From Gracilaria domingensis (Eukaryota; Rhodophyta; Florideophyceae; Gracilariales; Gracilariaceae): a DNA stretch of 64,000 nt. Shown one piece after another: positions 49,503-59,952 of this stretch. The translations under genes and the position numbers were made by a program. The stretch is from contig VCMS01000013.1 in NCBI GenBank assembly GCA_022539475.1, positions 1 through 64,000 of the forward strand, read 5' to 3'. The notes under the pieces are model-generated. The model searched no databases. It saw only the letters and a list, made by a program, of their open reading frames with translations, and had not been told where the DNA came from. The stretch's first letter is position 1. Each line of letters starts with the position of its first letter.

Positions 49503-50367
49503 CACAATGAGCGAAGGATCATGTTGATGTAACAATGATTTACGGAGGTCATCCAAACAATTGGTCACTCTGGAAATGAGCGAAGCTCAGATCTTCTTTG
49601 TTAAACAATTATCATAAAGTAAGGATTGTTATCATATGAATTCGGCCAGGATGACACGGACTTCGCTCTCTTATGTTCTTGGACATGGTTTACTCCTGTT
49701 GATACATACATGCTCCTCTCTGCTGAGGAGCTAGTCCGCTTCGTAGAGCAACTCCGACAGAAACTGATATCCTGATATCCATGCTTGCTGGCGATATCCT
49801 GGAATAGTTCTCTCTCTCTTTATGGGTGTAACAGCCTAATTCTGGCGTGCTATAGAACGTTTCTGTTGAAAGAAACGCTCTCTTAAGAGGAAGGTCGAAA
49901 CGTTTTCAGGCCATTTCCTAATTTGCGTTCTAACACCTAGACCCTGACGATCACTTAGAGCGGGGAAACACATGCGTCGAGACAAGGTTCTCGTTGGGTA
50001 TCTCAGAATGCAGTGCTCAACTGTATTCAATACTCCAGGTACGTTCACCTCGACACTTCCGTTTAGAGACTATACTAGATATGGCAAACGAGTCACGACA
50101 GCGATTAGAACTGCCTTTATTTGGGTGGTTAATGGTCCATGCTGGGTCTATCATTGCCCTTGGTAGTGGCAACATATTGAGGCGTTCGGAGAATACGTTT
50201 ATAGGCATATATACCAATGATTAGAAATGCATCTTTGCTTCAAGATAGGTACTCCAGAGTCTTCACTGGGCTTTCGTCAAGTTTACATCTACACCTGCCA
50301 TCGGATGTCTATCGCCTCCGTTGCTGCCCTCAGTCACATGCAAAATCTCTAGCGGCACACAGCAAAC
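49503..50367. other. Intergenic, no gene seen
   Basis: Contains three spaced GATATCC copies near 49768-49801 and a hairpin CGTTTCT-gttgaa-AGAAACG at about 49858-49877. No supported ORF. Confidence 0.4.
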
Positions 50368-51141
50368 CTAAGAAATTGTCCCGTTGGGGACACGACTTCT
50401 AGACTTTAAGCGCTTAAGCACAGCGGCCACACATAGTTCTACAACATTCAGATTTTTCGCAACGTTGGCGTTGAACTGCTCTTTGGTTAACTCAGTATCC
50501 GCCAACCCGTTTGCCATGTTATCCACCATCGCAAGAATAGCATACGAAATCCCCAATTCCTTCGCAAGTGTTGCTTCCGTTGCTCCAGTCATGCCAATGA
50601 TATCCCCAAGCGATGATAAAAACCGAACCTCCGCTTTAGTTTCAAAACGTGGACCAACGGTCTGCACGTAAACTGCACCATTACTTCGCAATCTTGGAAC
50701 CTCCTCCTCGGAGAGAACATCCATTAATTCCTCCCTCAGGTCCGCATCAATGCCTGGAACAATGTGTGCTCTTGCATCATCGTAGTATGACACAGACGGA
50801 CCGAACAAGTAGAAATAATCATCGGGAATCACTATGGTGCCGATTGGAATGTCTCTCGAAAGGGAACCAACACAACAGACAGCTATGATTCTATCGACAC
50901 CTTCCGCTTCCATAGCCGCCATGTTCGCACGAAAATTGACGAGATGTGGCGGCCGGTATACATCTTTCCCGGCTGCTCCATCCGCATGATGACGTTGCAC
51001 GAAAACAACTGAATCAGAAACTTCAGGATTGGAGTATATGATGGCATCACCATGTGGAGTGCTAACAGTTTTGGGTTGCAGTGAAGAAAACATGCCGCTC
51101 TTGAGCAAGCTCGTACCTCCAAGAACACCAAGCTTTCCCAT
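50368..51141 (-). CDS. Methylthioadenosine/purine nucleoside phosphorylase
   Basis: 257 residues from ATG 51141, the usual length of the MTAP/PNP trimer family. The start is KLGVLGGTSLL (phosphate-binding Gly/Ser), then VVFVQRHHADG (RH of the active site), HLVNFRANMAAMEAEGVDRI and CVGSLSRDIPIGTIVIPDDY. The substrate-site block is QTVGPRFETKAEVRFLSSLG, then DIIGMTGATEATLAKELG and the closing DNMANG. It splits MTA (or a 6-oxopurine nucleoside) with phosphate, as in methionine salvage. The GPRFETKAE and MTGATEA variants resemble prokaryotic-type MTAP-like enzymes more than the animal one, so the exact substrate is open. Confidence 0.88.
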   Translation of the reverse strand: MGKLGVLGGTSLLKSGMFSSLQPKTVSTPHGDAIIYSNPEVSDSVVFVQRHHADGAAGKDVYRPPHLVNFRANMAAMEAEGVDRIIAVCCVGSLSRDIPIGTIVIPDDYFYLFGPSVSYYDDARAHIVPGIDADLREELMDVLSEEEVPRLRSNGAVYVQTVGPRFETKAEVRFLSSLGDIIGMTGATEATLAKELGISYAILAMVDNMANGLADTELTKEQFNANVAKNLNVVELCVAAVLKRLKSRSRVPNGTIS

Positions 51142-51905
51142 CTTCCGGCACGGGTATTAATATGAAAACCTTCCTTCAGAACGAAGTTTCGTTGTGCAGA
51201 GTAATCTGATGAAGCACTCCTCCGACTGTTGCCTTCTGATGAAAGCGCTCCACGTATGCGCACAACACCGACGATATATTTACGCCTCAGCCTCGGCTGC
51301 TTTCAATATACACATGAGACTTAAAGATTATCCGGAGAATCCTGTAAGTACAAACTAACCTTTGAAAGTTATAACCTCTGTTGTTCAACGAAAACGAAAC
51401 TTCACGGGCGGAGCATAAAGATTGAGTTTGCGGGCTCACCTCGGCCAAAGTTCAGAGTTGTGCGGGCATAACGTGCCACCTCGGTGAGAGGACACCCCCC
51501 CCCCTTGTTCTGGGCACAAATAGTCCGAATGTCATGATCCAACAGTTAGATCATGACATCCGGACTTTCCCTGGTATTTGTGGAATTATTGGAATCCAAT
51601 GGATTCCAACTGTCTCTGTCGTTATCCAATAAGATCTTTCAATATTATTATGCAGAAAAAGAGACAATATCCACTTGAGCTGGCAGGCCTGTGCACTTGG
51701 TATCCGGGATAGAGGTTACCCAAAGAATCAAACAACTCAAACGTCATCGAACAGAACGGAAGGGCGTTGCATCGCACTTGGAGGTAGTGGAGAAGAAGAA
51801 TAGCGCTTACCTGTCTGTTCCTTTGTTGTGAGCGATACATTGCTTGCATCGAACAAGTTTTTAACGCCGAATTAGCGTCTCTTAGCATTTTGGTGGCAAC
51901 TAGAA
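51142..51905. other. Intergenic region with a long hairpin
   Basis: Shared upstream region of MTAP/PNP (minus) and KLHDC4 (plus). A C10 run is at about 51495. A long hairpin (51515-51582) and a shorter one, GGAATCC-aat-GGATTCC (51591-51607), lie in the middle. Confidence 0.5.
51515..51582. repeat. Long imperfect hairpin
   Basis: Two 18-base arms (51522-51539 and 51549-51566) pair with a single mismatch around a 9-base loop. An outer CACAAATA / TATTTGTG pair (51515-51522, 51575-51582) continues the stem beyond an 8-base bulge. Confidence 0.75.
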
Positions 51906-53945
51906 ATGGGCAAGAAGGGGAAGAAGAAGCAAGGGATTGGTAAAGCCAAAACAGAGGCGAAAGCGGCAAAGAAAGCTCACAAGGCCGCGAAAAAGGCTCG
52001 TGAAACAGAGGGAGAAGTAAGGTGTGAATGGAAATCCGATCAGTTGAGTGATGCTTGATAGTGCAATCCCGGTCTTTCTCCCATATAGTAGTACTAACCG
52101 TCCTCTTGTCGTGCGAAGCAGGATGTTGAAGCAATTCTCGCTGAGATTTTGGCGAAAGAAGCCGAAGCCGTAAAAGTTGCAGAGCTTCAAGATGTAGAGC
52201 CCCCGTCACCACGGGCTGCCTTTACGCTTGTGGCAAATCCACGAGACGATAACGAACTCGTCATGTTCGGAGGCGAGCGATATACTGGTGACAAAGCAGA
52301 ATTCTTCAGTGATCTATACGTTTTCAATACCCAGAAGAATACATGGACCAGGTACGACTCCCCGAACAGACCACCGCCGCGGAGCTCGCATTCAGTGGCT
52401 TTGCACAAGAACATGATGTACATATTCGGCGGCGAATTCAGCAATCCGAGTTTGACGCAATATCGTCACTACCGTGATCTCTGGCGTCTTGATCTGGAAG
52501 ATATGAGTTGGGAGCGCATCGAACTACGCGGTGGTCCTTCAGGGCGTTCTGGACATCGTATGTGTGTGGCTAACAATAGGTTGATCGTGTTTGGTGGCTT
52601 TTTTGACACTGGTTTCGAAAATAAGTACCTGAATGATCTGTACTACATAGATCTAACTCTGGATGAACTCAAATGGGTTAAAGTGGAGACAAGTGCTGTA
52701 GACATCGTCCCGTCAAGGCGATCAGGGTTTCAGTGGGTTGTATACGGCACTGATGTGGTTTTGTACGGGGGATATTGTAAAGAAACAGTCAAAAAGGCTA
52801 AGACTGTTTCCCATAAGGGTAAGAAGAAAGGCAGTGCAGCAATAGAAGAGTCTATGGTATCTCAGGGAATGGTACTCTCTGATATATACAAGCTTTCTGC
52901 GGTTAATATGAAGTGGTCAAAGATGAAGCGAAGTGGTTATGGTCCAGCTCGACGCGCAGGCTTTTCTATGATTCTTCACAAGTCTAATGCTGTAGTGTTT
53001 GGAGGCGTCGAAGATGATGAAACGGAGGAGAACATAGCGTCTGTGTTTTACAATGACCTGTTTGCGTTGAATCTTGAGAAGAAGAAGTGGCATCCTATGA
53101 CCTTAAGACGAAAGAAAACTAAAAAGGGACGTCGTCGGAAAGGACGTGAGAATGAAACAGTTACTGAAACCGAGCGGCGCTCAGAAGCAAACCCCGCACC
53201 AGATGGTGACTTGGAGATGGTGGACGTCGATGACTTCCAGATTCAGGAACAAGAAGAAGAAAAAGAGCTTGATACTGACACCCTGGAAGCCGCCTTAATG
53301 TCGGAGCGCAGTGAAGTGCTTCCGTGTCCACGATTTAATGCAGCTGTGGCAATCCAGAAGAACGTTCTGTACATCATGGGAGGTGTTGTTGAAAAAGAAC
53401 AGCAGGAGACCACGTTGGATGACATTTGGGCGATAGATCTGAATAAATTAGACGAATACAAAGAAGTGAAGTCTCTCAGCCCCGAATGCTTAGAATGGAT
53501 GGAATCAGACGGAGAAGAGGAAGAGAATGAAGACGGAAGTGATGGTGACGATAAAAATGACTCACAACAGGAGGATGTGGACATGGGGGATGAAGAAGAG
53601 GATGAGGAAAGGCAAAGACGCCGAGGCGGACGACGAGACCGTCTTCGTGCTCGAGTTCAAGACACAGAGAATGAGCATTTCACGCCTAGAGTCAATGAGT
53701 CCTTAAAGGATTTCTTTGAACGTACGAAATCGTACTGGATCGGAGAAGTTCATGAAGCGCTTGGAGAAAGTGGCAAGGCTCTTCGAAGAGTTGCCTTTGA
53801 ATGGGCTTTCAGAAGATATTGGGAGATCAAACCGACTTTGAAAGAGCTTGAAGAAATAGAAGCGCAAATAGCCCACGAGGAGGCTCTCGAGCGAGAGTTT
53901 CAGAGAGTTCAGCTAGAGGAGAAGCGCACTCGAGGCAGACGCTGA
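51906..53945 (+). CDS. KLHDC4: Kelch-repeat protein KLHDC4-like (one intron)
   Basis: Exon 1, 51906-52016, encodes MGKKGKKKQGIGKAKTE and a Lys/Ala-rich helix. A 105-nt intron follows (donor GTAAGG, branch TACTAAC at 52091-52097, acceptor GCAG), and exon 2 is 52122-53945; the join is phase 0. Kelch repeats include ELVMFGGERYTG, HKNMMYIFGGEFSN, NNRLIVFGGFFD, TDVVLYGGYCKE, SNAVVFGGVEDDE and NVLYIMGGVVEK. A long acidic insert and the C-terminal RVNESLKDFFERTKSYWIGE block (DUF4110) are hallmarks of the KLHDC4 family. Its role is poorly known; it is a conserved, probably nuclear or nucleolar protein of ~645 residues. Confidence 0.92.
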
Positions 53946-55095
53946 TGTGATCGATGAAACGCACTTTTCTTTCTTTCTAATCCCTACGCCCTGAAAAGTC
54001 CCGTTCCCTTGGAACACTTTTCTGTCATAGCATACAGTTTGCTCAGAATGAATAAGCTTTTCCCTGATGAAGAGTTTGCTCTTCCTCAGCTTCGGATGTA
54101 TACAAAGAGTAAAAGTCTGCTGCCAGTGCTGAGGTTTCGCTTGCCTGATTCATTGTCTCACGGTACTCTCTTTCAGTGACTCGGTGCTGAAAAGTTGTAG
54201 CACTGATTAAGTTCAAGAAGATCTTGAACCGGCTCTTCATGACAAGAGCAAAGTTTTGCTCTTGTGATGAAGAGCCTGTTGCTTTGGGATTGTATTCTTG
54301 GCACGGCAAAAGAGCGAGAAGACTAATCTCTGATAGATATGATTAAGCATGACCCGTCAAAGTTCCTGGCCTTCCTTAAGAGAGTGAAATACGTAAAGGG
54401 TTAGCGTAGATCTCCTGCTTCTTCGCAATGAGGAGTTGCAGACCATACTAAAGAAGAAGATTCTTCAGCTGTAGGAAGCAGCTCTCTTGGAAAGAAGTAT
54501 AGATGAAAAATTACTTGGAACCTTACGGGCTCATCTCAACTTAATTGTGTTGCCGAAAAAGGTTCGAGCACCTTTGACAACTGCCGCCAACGGTACACCA
54601 GATGCATGCTTGCGAGCACCCAGGCCTCCCCATGCTTGTTTCGTGACTTGACTCACACGGTGAGTGATTTCGACTAATTAGTCGATCAGGATTCACAGGC
54701 ACCTAAAATTGGATTAAAAGTTTGAGAGAAATGTTGTGTTGCTGGTGTTGGGAGCACCGCAGGGGGGTATTTAAAGTCGCGATTTCGAGCAACTCGGTCG
54801 ACGATGAACCCCACAGGGCCCAACTTCTGACTACCATCAGCACCGTCATCCCCTTCTGCGAACCAGGGCGAACTTAACCCTCTGCTAGTGTATTACGAGA
54901 AAGTATTGCCTTTGCCTTCATCACTTTCATTTCTGGAATACAGGACAGAATCCAGTGCAGTCCCTAACTTGGTTAGAATCCCCCGCTTTTTGCGTTTGGT
55001 TGGATACTGTCTGATACTCTCTTCTAATCACCAGGCCTATCAGAGAAGTTTATTAATATCTAACTCAAGGTATGGTTTAACTTTCTGGGCCCAAC
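53946..55095. other. Intergenic, several perfect palindromes, no gene seen
   Basis: Frequent AAGAG/CTCTT elements occur at 54040-54500. Perfect inverted repeats are ACAAGAGCAAA-GT-TTTGCTCTTGT (54242-54265), ACTCAC-acg-GTGAGT (54651-54665) and TCGACTAATTAGTCGA (54670-54685). An 88-codon minus-strand frame at 54309-54043 shows no recognisable domain. The last ~400 bp are the probable promoter of the TBC gene. Confidence 0.5.
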
Positions 55096-56181
55096 ATGGG
55101 CATGGGAAGCGAGAATCTTCGCGAGCGTTACCGGGAGGTTCTTAACCCTGACACGCCAGCCAATATCGACTCACTCCGACGGCTTGTTTTGCTTGAAGGG
55201 CTTCCGAACAATGCCAACAATCTGAACACCGCAGATTTCGGCCGATGTTCTCTTCGTGGAATGATTTGGAAGGCATTGCTGGGGGTTGGAGTTGTGGATG
55301 TCGATGAATATGCTACCCTAGTGCGGAAGGGCCCTTCTTCAGACGATTCTCGAGTAAGGGAGGATGCTCGTCGAACTTTCTCGAAAAGCGACGATTTCAC
55401 CACTCGTGTTCCAACGGAAAAGATTATTCGAGTGCTCAACGCTTATGTTTGGTCATGTGACAACCAACGTGGTGTATATGCACAGAGTATGAGTCTGCTC
55501 GCAGCACCTTTTCTGTATGTTATGCCTGAGCCAGATGCCTTTCACTGTTTCCGTATTTTTCTAGAGCGCAAGGTTCCATTGTATGTCCAGCGATACTCTG
55601 GAGCACGATATGGCTGTGAACTTCTTGAGAAATGTCTCAAGGCAACTCATCCCAAGCTCCATCAGTTGTTCGCAAGGCATGGTTTGAATCCAGAAGTGTA
55701 CGCGTTCCCTTCGATATCATCGCTTGGGGCCTGCGTACAACCCATGTCTGATACAGTGCGATTATGGGACGTACAACTGGCTTACGGCGTTCACATGCAT
55801 ATTCTCTTCACCTTAGCCAGACTGCACCTTGCGAGCGACACCATTTTTGAATCTGCTCGCAACTCATCGTCAGCGCCACTCATAACGCGCGAACTGGAGC
55901 AAGGTCTTGGACTTGATGCTGAGACTGTCCTTGCAAAAGCAGTACCGCTGGTGGGCAGACTTGACTCCAGCCTATACAACGAACTGGTGTCACATGCCGT
56001 GAGCCTCCCAGAAGAATCAAGAGGTATGCTACGAATTGGTCCGATCCTCGACAGGCGTGTCATGGAACGGTTCGACTTGGTGCAGACGATAAAGAGTCCC
56101 CTCCCATCCACATCACCAACGAAAACTTCAGAAGATGGTCAAGGCTCTTCAAATTCGTCAAGCAATAATGACGGAAACTGA
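55096..56181 (+). CDS. Bub2-like TBC-domain GTPase-activating protein
   Basis: 361 residues. The TBC domain starts early, as in Bub2: RYREVLNPDTPANIDSLRRL, LLEGLPNN, CSLRGMIWKALLGVGVVDVD, EDARRTFSKSDDFTTRVP (the arginine finger lies in RRTF), LNAYVWSCDNQRGVYAQSMS (glutamine finger in YAQSMS), LLAAPFLYVMPEPDAFHCF, VYAFPSISSLGACVQP and LWDVQLAYG. The C-terminal ~40 residues are Ser/Asn-rich. In yeast, Bub2 with Bfa1 is a GAP for Tem1 in mitotic exit control. YVQGMN of most TBC proteins is YAQSMS here, but Arg and Gln are kept, so it should be active. Confidence 0.87.
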   Translation: MGMGSENLRERYREVLNPDTPANIDSLRRLVLLEGLPNNANNLNTADFGRCSLRGMIWKALLGVGVVDVDEYATLVRKGPSSDDSRVREDARRTFSKSDDFTTRVPTEKIIRVLNAYVWSCDNQRGVYAQSMSLLAAPFLYVMPEPDAFHCFRIFLERKVPLYVQRYSGARYGCELLEKCLKATHPKLHQLFARHGLNPEVYAFPSISSLGACVQPMSDTVRLWDVQLAYGVHMHILFTLARLHLASDTIFESARNSSSAPLITRELEQGLGLDAETVLAKAVPLVGRLDSSLYNELVSHAVSLPEESRGMLRIGPILDRRVMERFDLVQTIKSPLPSTSPTKTSEDGQGSSNSSSNNDGN

Positions 56182-56566
56182 CCACTCGAGATTGTTCTGA
56201 TTCATCTTACCTCGCCCTGTCGGCATTGAAAATACAAGCACTTCGTGCGTTCAAGGTTTTTTCTTAACCGGGTGCAAGAGCAGGTTCTCTAGAGAATAGA
56301 GAAGAAAAATGACTAATACTGTCCAGAAGTTGTATAGACTTGAGTGAGTCCACAAGCATTCTTGTAAATATGTCCTTATGTAGAACTAGAATTGGCCGTG
56401 TATCTCTACTTCCGGTTGCAAAGGTTTCCATCTCTATACGTTATGTCATGCAAACGATGAAGCACGTCGACTGCACTGCATGGAAGTGGTTTCCTTCTCG
56501 TACGGAGTGGAGTCTACGCGTGCGTAACTCGGAGTTGTTATCCCCACTTTACTCCCACAAAGGCTT
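56182..56566. other. Intergenic between convergent genes, no gene seen
   Basis: 3' flanks of the Bub2-like and WDR75 genes. No supported ORF. Confidence 0.45.
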
Positions 56567-59506
56567 TTAACCTTTAGTTCTCGAAGGTTGTGAATGTCCC
56601 ATTAGAATTAAACTACGGCAAAATAAGCGGGTTTCATTACCGTTCCCTCGATTTGACGAGTGCTGCATCGAAGGTCCATCTATGCTGCTGATATTATTCT
56701 TAGTCTCCAGCTTTGTACGATGTTGAATAAATTCGTCATCCTTCTTCACCCCATCTAATTTGCTCCGACCCTGCAGCAATGTATCCATGAGATGTATGAG
56801 TCTGGGTGGTACAGGTCCCTGAACATGCAAAGCACCCTGGAAAGCTTCTGAAACCGCAGCAACAACGTCCCTGGATCTACTATTGTTTTCATTCTGCAAG
56901 AAGTCCATGTGCTTCGTATCAGACAATTTGGCGCCGATATCCTTGATCTTCTTCTCAGATTCAAGAAGTTCGCTGCGCCAAGAATCTCCAAGAAGCTTCT
57001 CAAGATTGCTTGGTTGTTTGTTCTCCTGGTCAAATTCAGCTAGAGCAGGGATTTCTTCGGTAACTACAGAAACCATATCCTCAGTTGACTCACATGTGCG
57101 ATGCACCGTAACCTTCAAATTCGAGTCAAAAGACACAAGCGATCGAGGTGCTGTGCTTCGAAGCTGAACAAACGCCAGTGCTGCAACGTGAAGACCAGGA
57201 GAAAGGCGGAAGACATTTATAGGTACTGGCGATCCCCCGTTGAAAACAGCAATGGCCGTATCCGATTTGCTCAACATTTCTTCATCAATACGATATGATC
57301 CTTCGCCTTTCTGTAAGCGATTACGATCATATGCTTCTAGCGACACGTCAGTTGATCGTTCTTTCGCTCCAGTTCCCTTCTTTGGAGCCTCACTGAACTC
57401 CAGATCTCCCGTTTCGACGGCGAGGGAGTTCGCGCCACTAGAAGATAAGATTTCTTTCATTGCGATATCTCCAGATTGAGGCTCAGCCTTCTTAACAGTT
57501 GCGCCCTTATCCGCAGGGAATTCATTCGAAGACGCGATAAGTGGCGGAATGCGAATAGATATTGCGATTCGGTTTGAATCTTCGTCCACTACCATGCTGT
57601 GCGGGTCACAAAGAAACCTATGCGACCACCAGATACCTTGAGTAAGTACATTCCACGCATACAAGCCGTGCTTAGTAATAGCCAAGAGAATCGGAACTCT
57701 ACCCCGAATAAAATTTAACTTGTGGATGTGTTCATGTTGTGGAGGATGTACGAAAACTCGCAAAAGCTCGAGATCGACCTTAGAAACGAGATTATGTGAC
57801 TCATGTTCATTACCATTCGTCTCATCCGGTGAATCGGAATCCCCCATACCTTCCGTTATCTCCAATGTCCATATTGTTATGACATTTCGATACGCGATAG
57901 CTTGTAAAGAGCCATCTTCGGAAAAGGCCACAGCATTGCAAGGCAGGTCCTTGTAGATCTTTTCGGACTCACAACGCCAAGAATTTGTTTCTGAGCCAGT
58001 CAACATCCATAATCTTGCAGTACCGCAAGACGAAGTTGTCGACAAACATGGCAGACGAGGGTGAAATGACATACTTGTTACAGGGTTTCCAGAGCCATGT
58101 GGTTCGTTTATCACGGCTACCAACCGAAGCTCACCGTCCGCTTCTCGATTCCATATTCTCAAATTGTACACACCTCTCTTGGCAGCATAAAACTCAGTAT
58201 CTGCTGTCCGCAAGTCTTGATGATCGATAGTAGCAATCAAGTTCACCTTCTTATGAACTGAAACCAATGTAACCAGTAGCTGATCGGGATGGCTCTTCGT
58301 TTTGCTCTTTTCTGTTGGTTCGTAGATGATGTTTTTTGGAGCCACTGCATGCTCATCTATCTGCTCACCGCGGTTGACATCAAATAGCTGAATAGTAGGC
58401 CCAGTCCCAGCCAGCCATAGCCTCGACGGATTCGTTCTATCAGTCGTGGCACCGAAGTTTTCTACGGAAGACGGGTCCACTCTCGATGATAAAAGGTGTT
58501 TAGGGTTGTCCACAGAGATATCAAGAAGTCGAGATGCGACGCCACGTATGGTTTCCATAAGTACGCCAGTACGCTGATCAATAATACGCACAGCATTGTC
58601 AGCGTGTGTCGTAGCATAAAGATTCTCATCTGGAGAAACTGCTATTCCGATAATAGGGGCAGTGAGCCTCGGAATAAATGTCCTGACTCCAAAATTTGTT
58701 CGACCCATCTGCCATGAAACAAGAACAGTCTCATTTCCACCAGATAGCAGCACTTGACCTTGATGACAAAACATTAGAGCCCGTACGGCAGAAGGATGCC
58801 AATGAAGCCTCGAGACATTGAATGAGTTGGGCCGAAGGATGTTTCTGCCTCTCTTCAGTAACACAAGTGCTTTTGCAATATCGTGATAAATCCATATCAC
58901 GCCTTTCTCGTCACCAACAGCCAATTTCGAAGCATCGGGAGTGATGGCAATGGAAGTTAGGAGTCTCCGATAGGGAATGGTTAGAATTGGCTCGAGATGG
59001 CTCGCTGCCTTCGAAGTAATGTGTAATCCGTTTCCTTCAATAAAAGCAACTACGTGGCTCTCCTTTGCGGACACCACCCTGCCCTCCTCGCTTCTCAAAA
59101 TCTGCAGGTGACTTCTCGTGATTTTCCGGGAACGACGTTTTACAGTTGCGGATGAATCGATGATGTTCAGCTCTTTGTTAGCGTAAGCAAGTATTTTGTC
59201 CGGAGATAAACAGTCTATACTGGAAAGGGGGCGACCAACGTCTATAGTATGCAAACATTGACCACTCTTAAGATCCCATATTCGGAGGGTACCATCCCTC
59301 GAAGCTGATGCAACGCGCATGTCTCGCATCGAAACAATTGATGTTACAGGCGAGGTGTGGCCAACGTGTGACGCAATGCACTTGGGCGGTGACTGCGAAA
59401 CGTCATAAGTCCTGAGAATGGTACCAAACGGAACGGTGAGATATCTTGCCGCAGACGTCCAAACGACCGGAGCAGAGGCAATCAAACCCGCTGTTGAAAC
59501 TGTCAT
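56567..59506 (-). CDS. WDR75/Utp17 (Nan1)-like WD40 protein of the SSU processome
   Basis: 979 residues from the ATG at 59506 (MTVSTAGL); the frame is open further up without support. Two WD40 propellers are visible: HVGHTSPVTSIVSMRDMRVA...RDGTLRIWDLKSGQ, SIAITPDASKLAVGDEKGVI, LHWHPSAVRALMFCHQGQVL, LLSGGNETVLVSWQM, PVTSMSFHPRLPCLSTTSS and AVAFSEDGSLQAIAYRNVIT. LHWHPSAVRAL..LLSGGNETVLV is the diagnostic WDR75 block. The C-terminal ~300 residues are low-complexity, then helical. As a tUTP subunit it would bind nascent pre-18S rRNA in the nucleolus and support Pol I transcription. Confidence 0.87.
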   Translation of the reverse strand: MTVSTAGLIASAPVVWTSAARYLTVPFGTILRTYDVSQSPPKCIASHVGHTSPVTSIVSMRDMRVASASRDGTLRIWDLKSGQCLHTIDVGRPLSSIDCLSPDKILAYANKELNIIDSSATVKRRSRKITRSHLQILRSEEGRVVSAKESHVVAFIEGNGLHITSKAASHLEPILTIPYRRLLTSIAITPDASKLAVGDEKGVIWIYHDIAKALVLLKRGRNILRPNSFNVSRLHWHPSAVRALMFCHQGQVLLSGGNETVLVSWQMGRTNFGVRTFIPRLTAPIIGIAVSPDENLYATTHADNAVRIIDQRTGVLMETIRGVASRLLDISVDNPKHLLSSRVDPSSVENFGATTDRTNPSRLWLAGTGPTIQLFDVNRGEQIDEHAVAPKNIIYEPTEKSKTKSHPDQLLVTLVSVHKKVNLIATIDHQDLRTADTEFYAAKRGVYNLRIWNREADGELRLVAVINEPHGSGNPVTSMSFHPRLPCLSTTSSCGTARLWMLTGSETNSWRCESEKIYKDLPCNAVAFSEDGSLQAIAYRNVITIWTLEITEGMGDSDSPDETNGNEHESHNLVSKVDLELLRVFVHPPQHEHIHKLNFIRGRVPILLAITKHGLYAWNVLTQGIWWSHRFLCDPHSMVVDEDSNRIAISIRIPPLIASSNEFPADKGATVKKAEPQSGDIAMKEILSSSGANSLAVETGDLEFSEAPKKGTGAKERSTDVSLEAYDRNRLQKGEGSYRIDEEMLSKSDTAIAVFNGGSPVPINVFRLSPGLHVAALAFVQLRSTAPRSLVSFDSNLKVTVHRTCESTEDMVSVVTEEIPALAEFDQENKQPSNLEKLLGDSWRSELLESEKKIKDIGAKLSDTKHMDFLQNENNSRSRDVVAAVSEAFQGALHVQGPVPPRLIHLMDTLLQGRSKLDGVKKDDEFIQHRTKLETKNNISSIDGPSMQHSSNRGNGNETRLFCRSLILMGHSQPSRTKG

Positions 59507-59868
59507 TCTGCAAAATCGGCAACAAAAGAACAGATGTTGTTTGAACGAAAGTGAGGAACAGCAAGAGCTTTGTAATCGCGAAACTTTAAAAGAGTGCTTT
59601 GCAGGCAATTACATTCTCTACGCAGATCGTTGAGACCCGGCGAGTCTATAAAGAAGTGTGACTAGCGAGGTGAGTGACAATGGTGCAGGCCGTCGGCGGT
59701 GTCTACACCTGCGTATCCTACCTACCCTTGGCCCTGCCGAGTTGGCAAGCACATGAACATCAAATCAAATGAAATTGGGTGGTATGATGCGGATAAAACC
59801 GACCGGCGTAATACTATTTAATTCAAAAACCTGTCGCATAGATCTCTGAGAGCAAAAATTTCTCACTA

Positions 59869-59952
59869 CGAACCCGGCGGGACTCGAACCCGCAATCTAT
59901 AGATTAGAAGTCTATCGCCTTCGCTGGGCGTTATCCATTAGGCCACGGGTCC
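59869..59952 (-). tRNA. tRNA-Arg(UCU) with an 11-nt insert in the D-arm
   Basis: The acceptor stem is GGACCCG / CGGGTTC with discriminator G. The anticodon arm is ATAGA-CTTCTAA-TCTAT (anticodon TCT), and the T-arm is GCGGG-TTCGAGT-CCCGC. All fit a standard 73-nt tRNA once 11 extra bases between the D-loop and the 3' half of the D-stem are removed. With them out, GCCT pairs with AGGC. The A box (TGGCCTAATGG) lies before the insert and the B box (GGTTCGAGTCC) after it, so both promoter parts are intact. There is no intron at the usual 37/38 site. The insert starts CGCC, which can pair with the GGCG just after it, giving a small competing helix. Confidence 0.9.
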
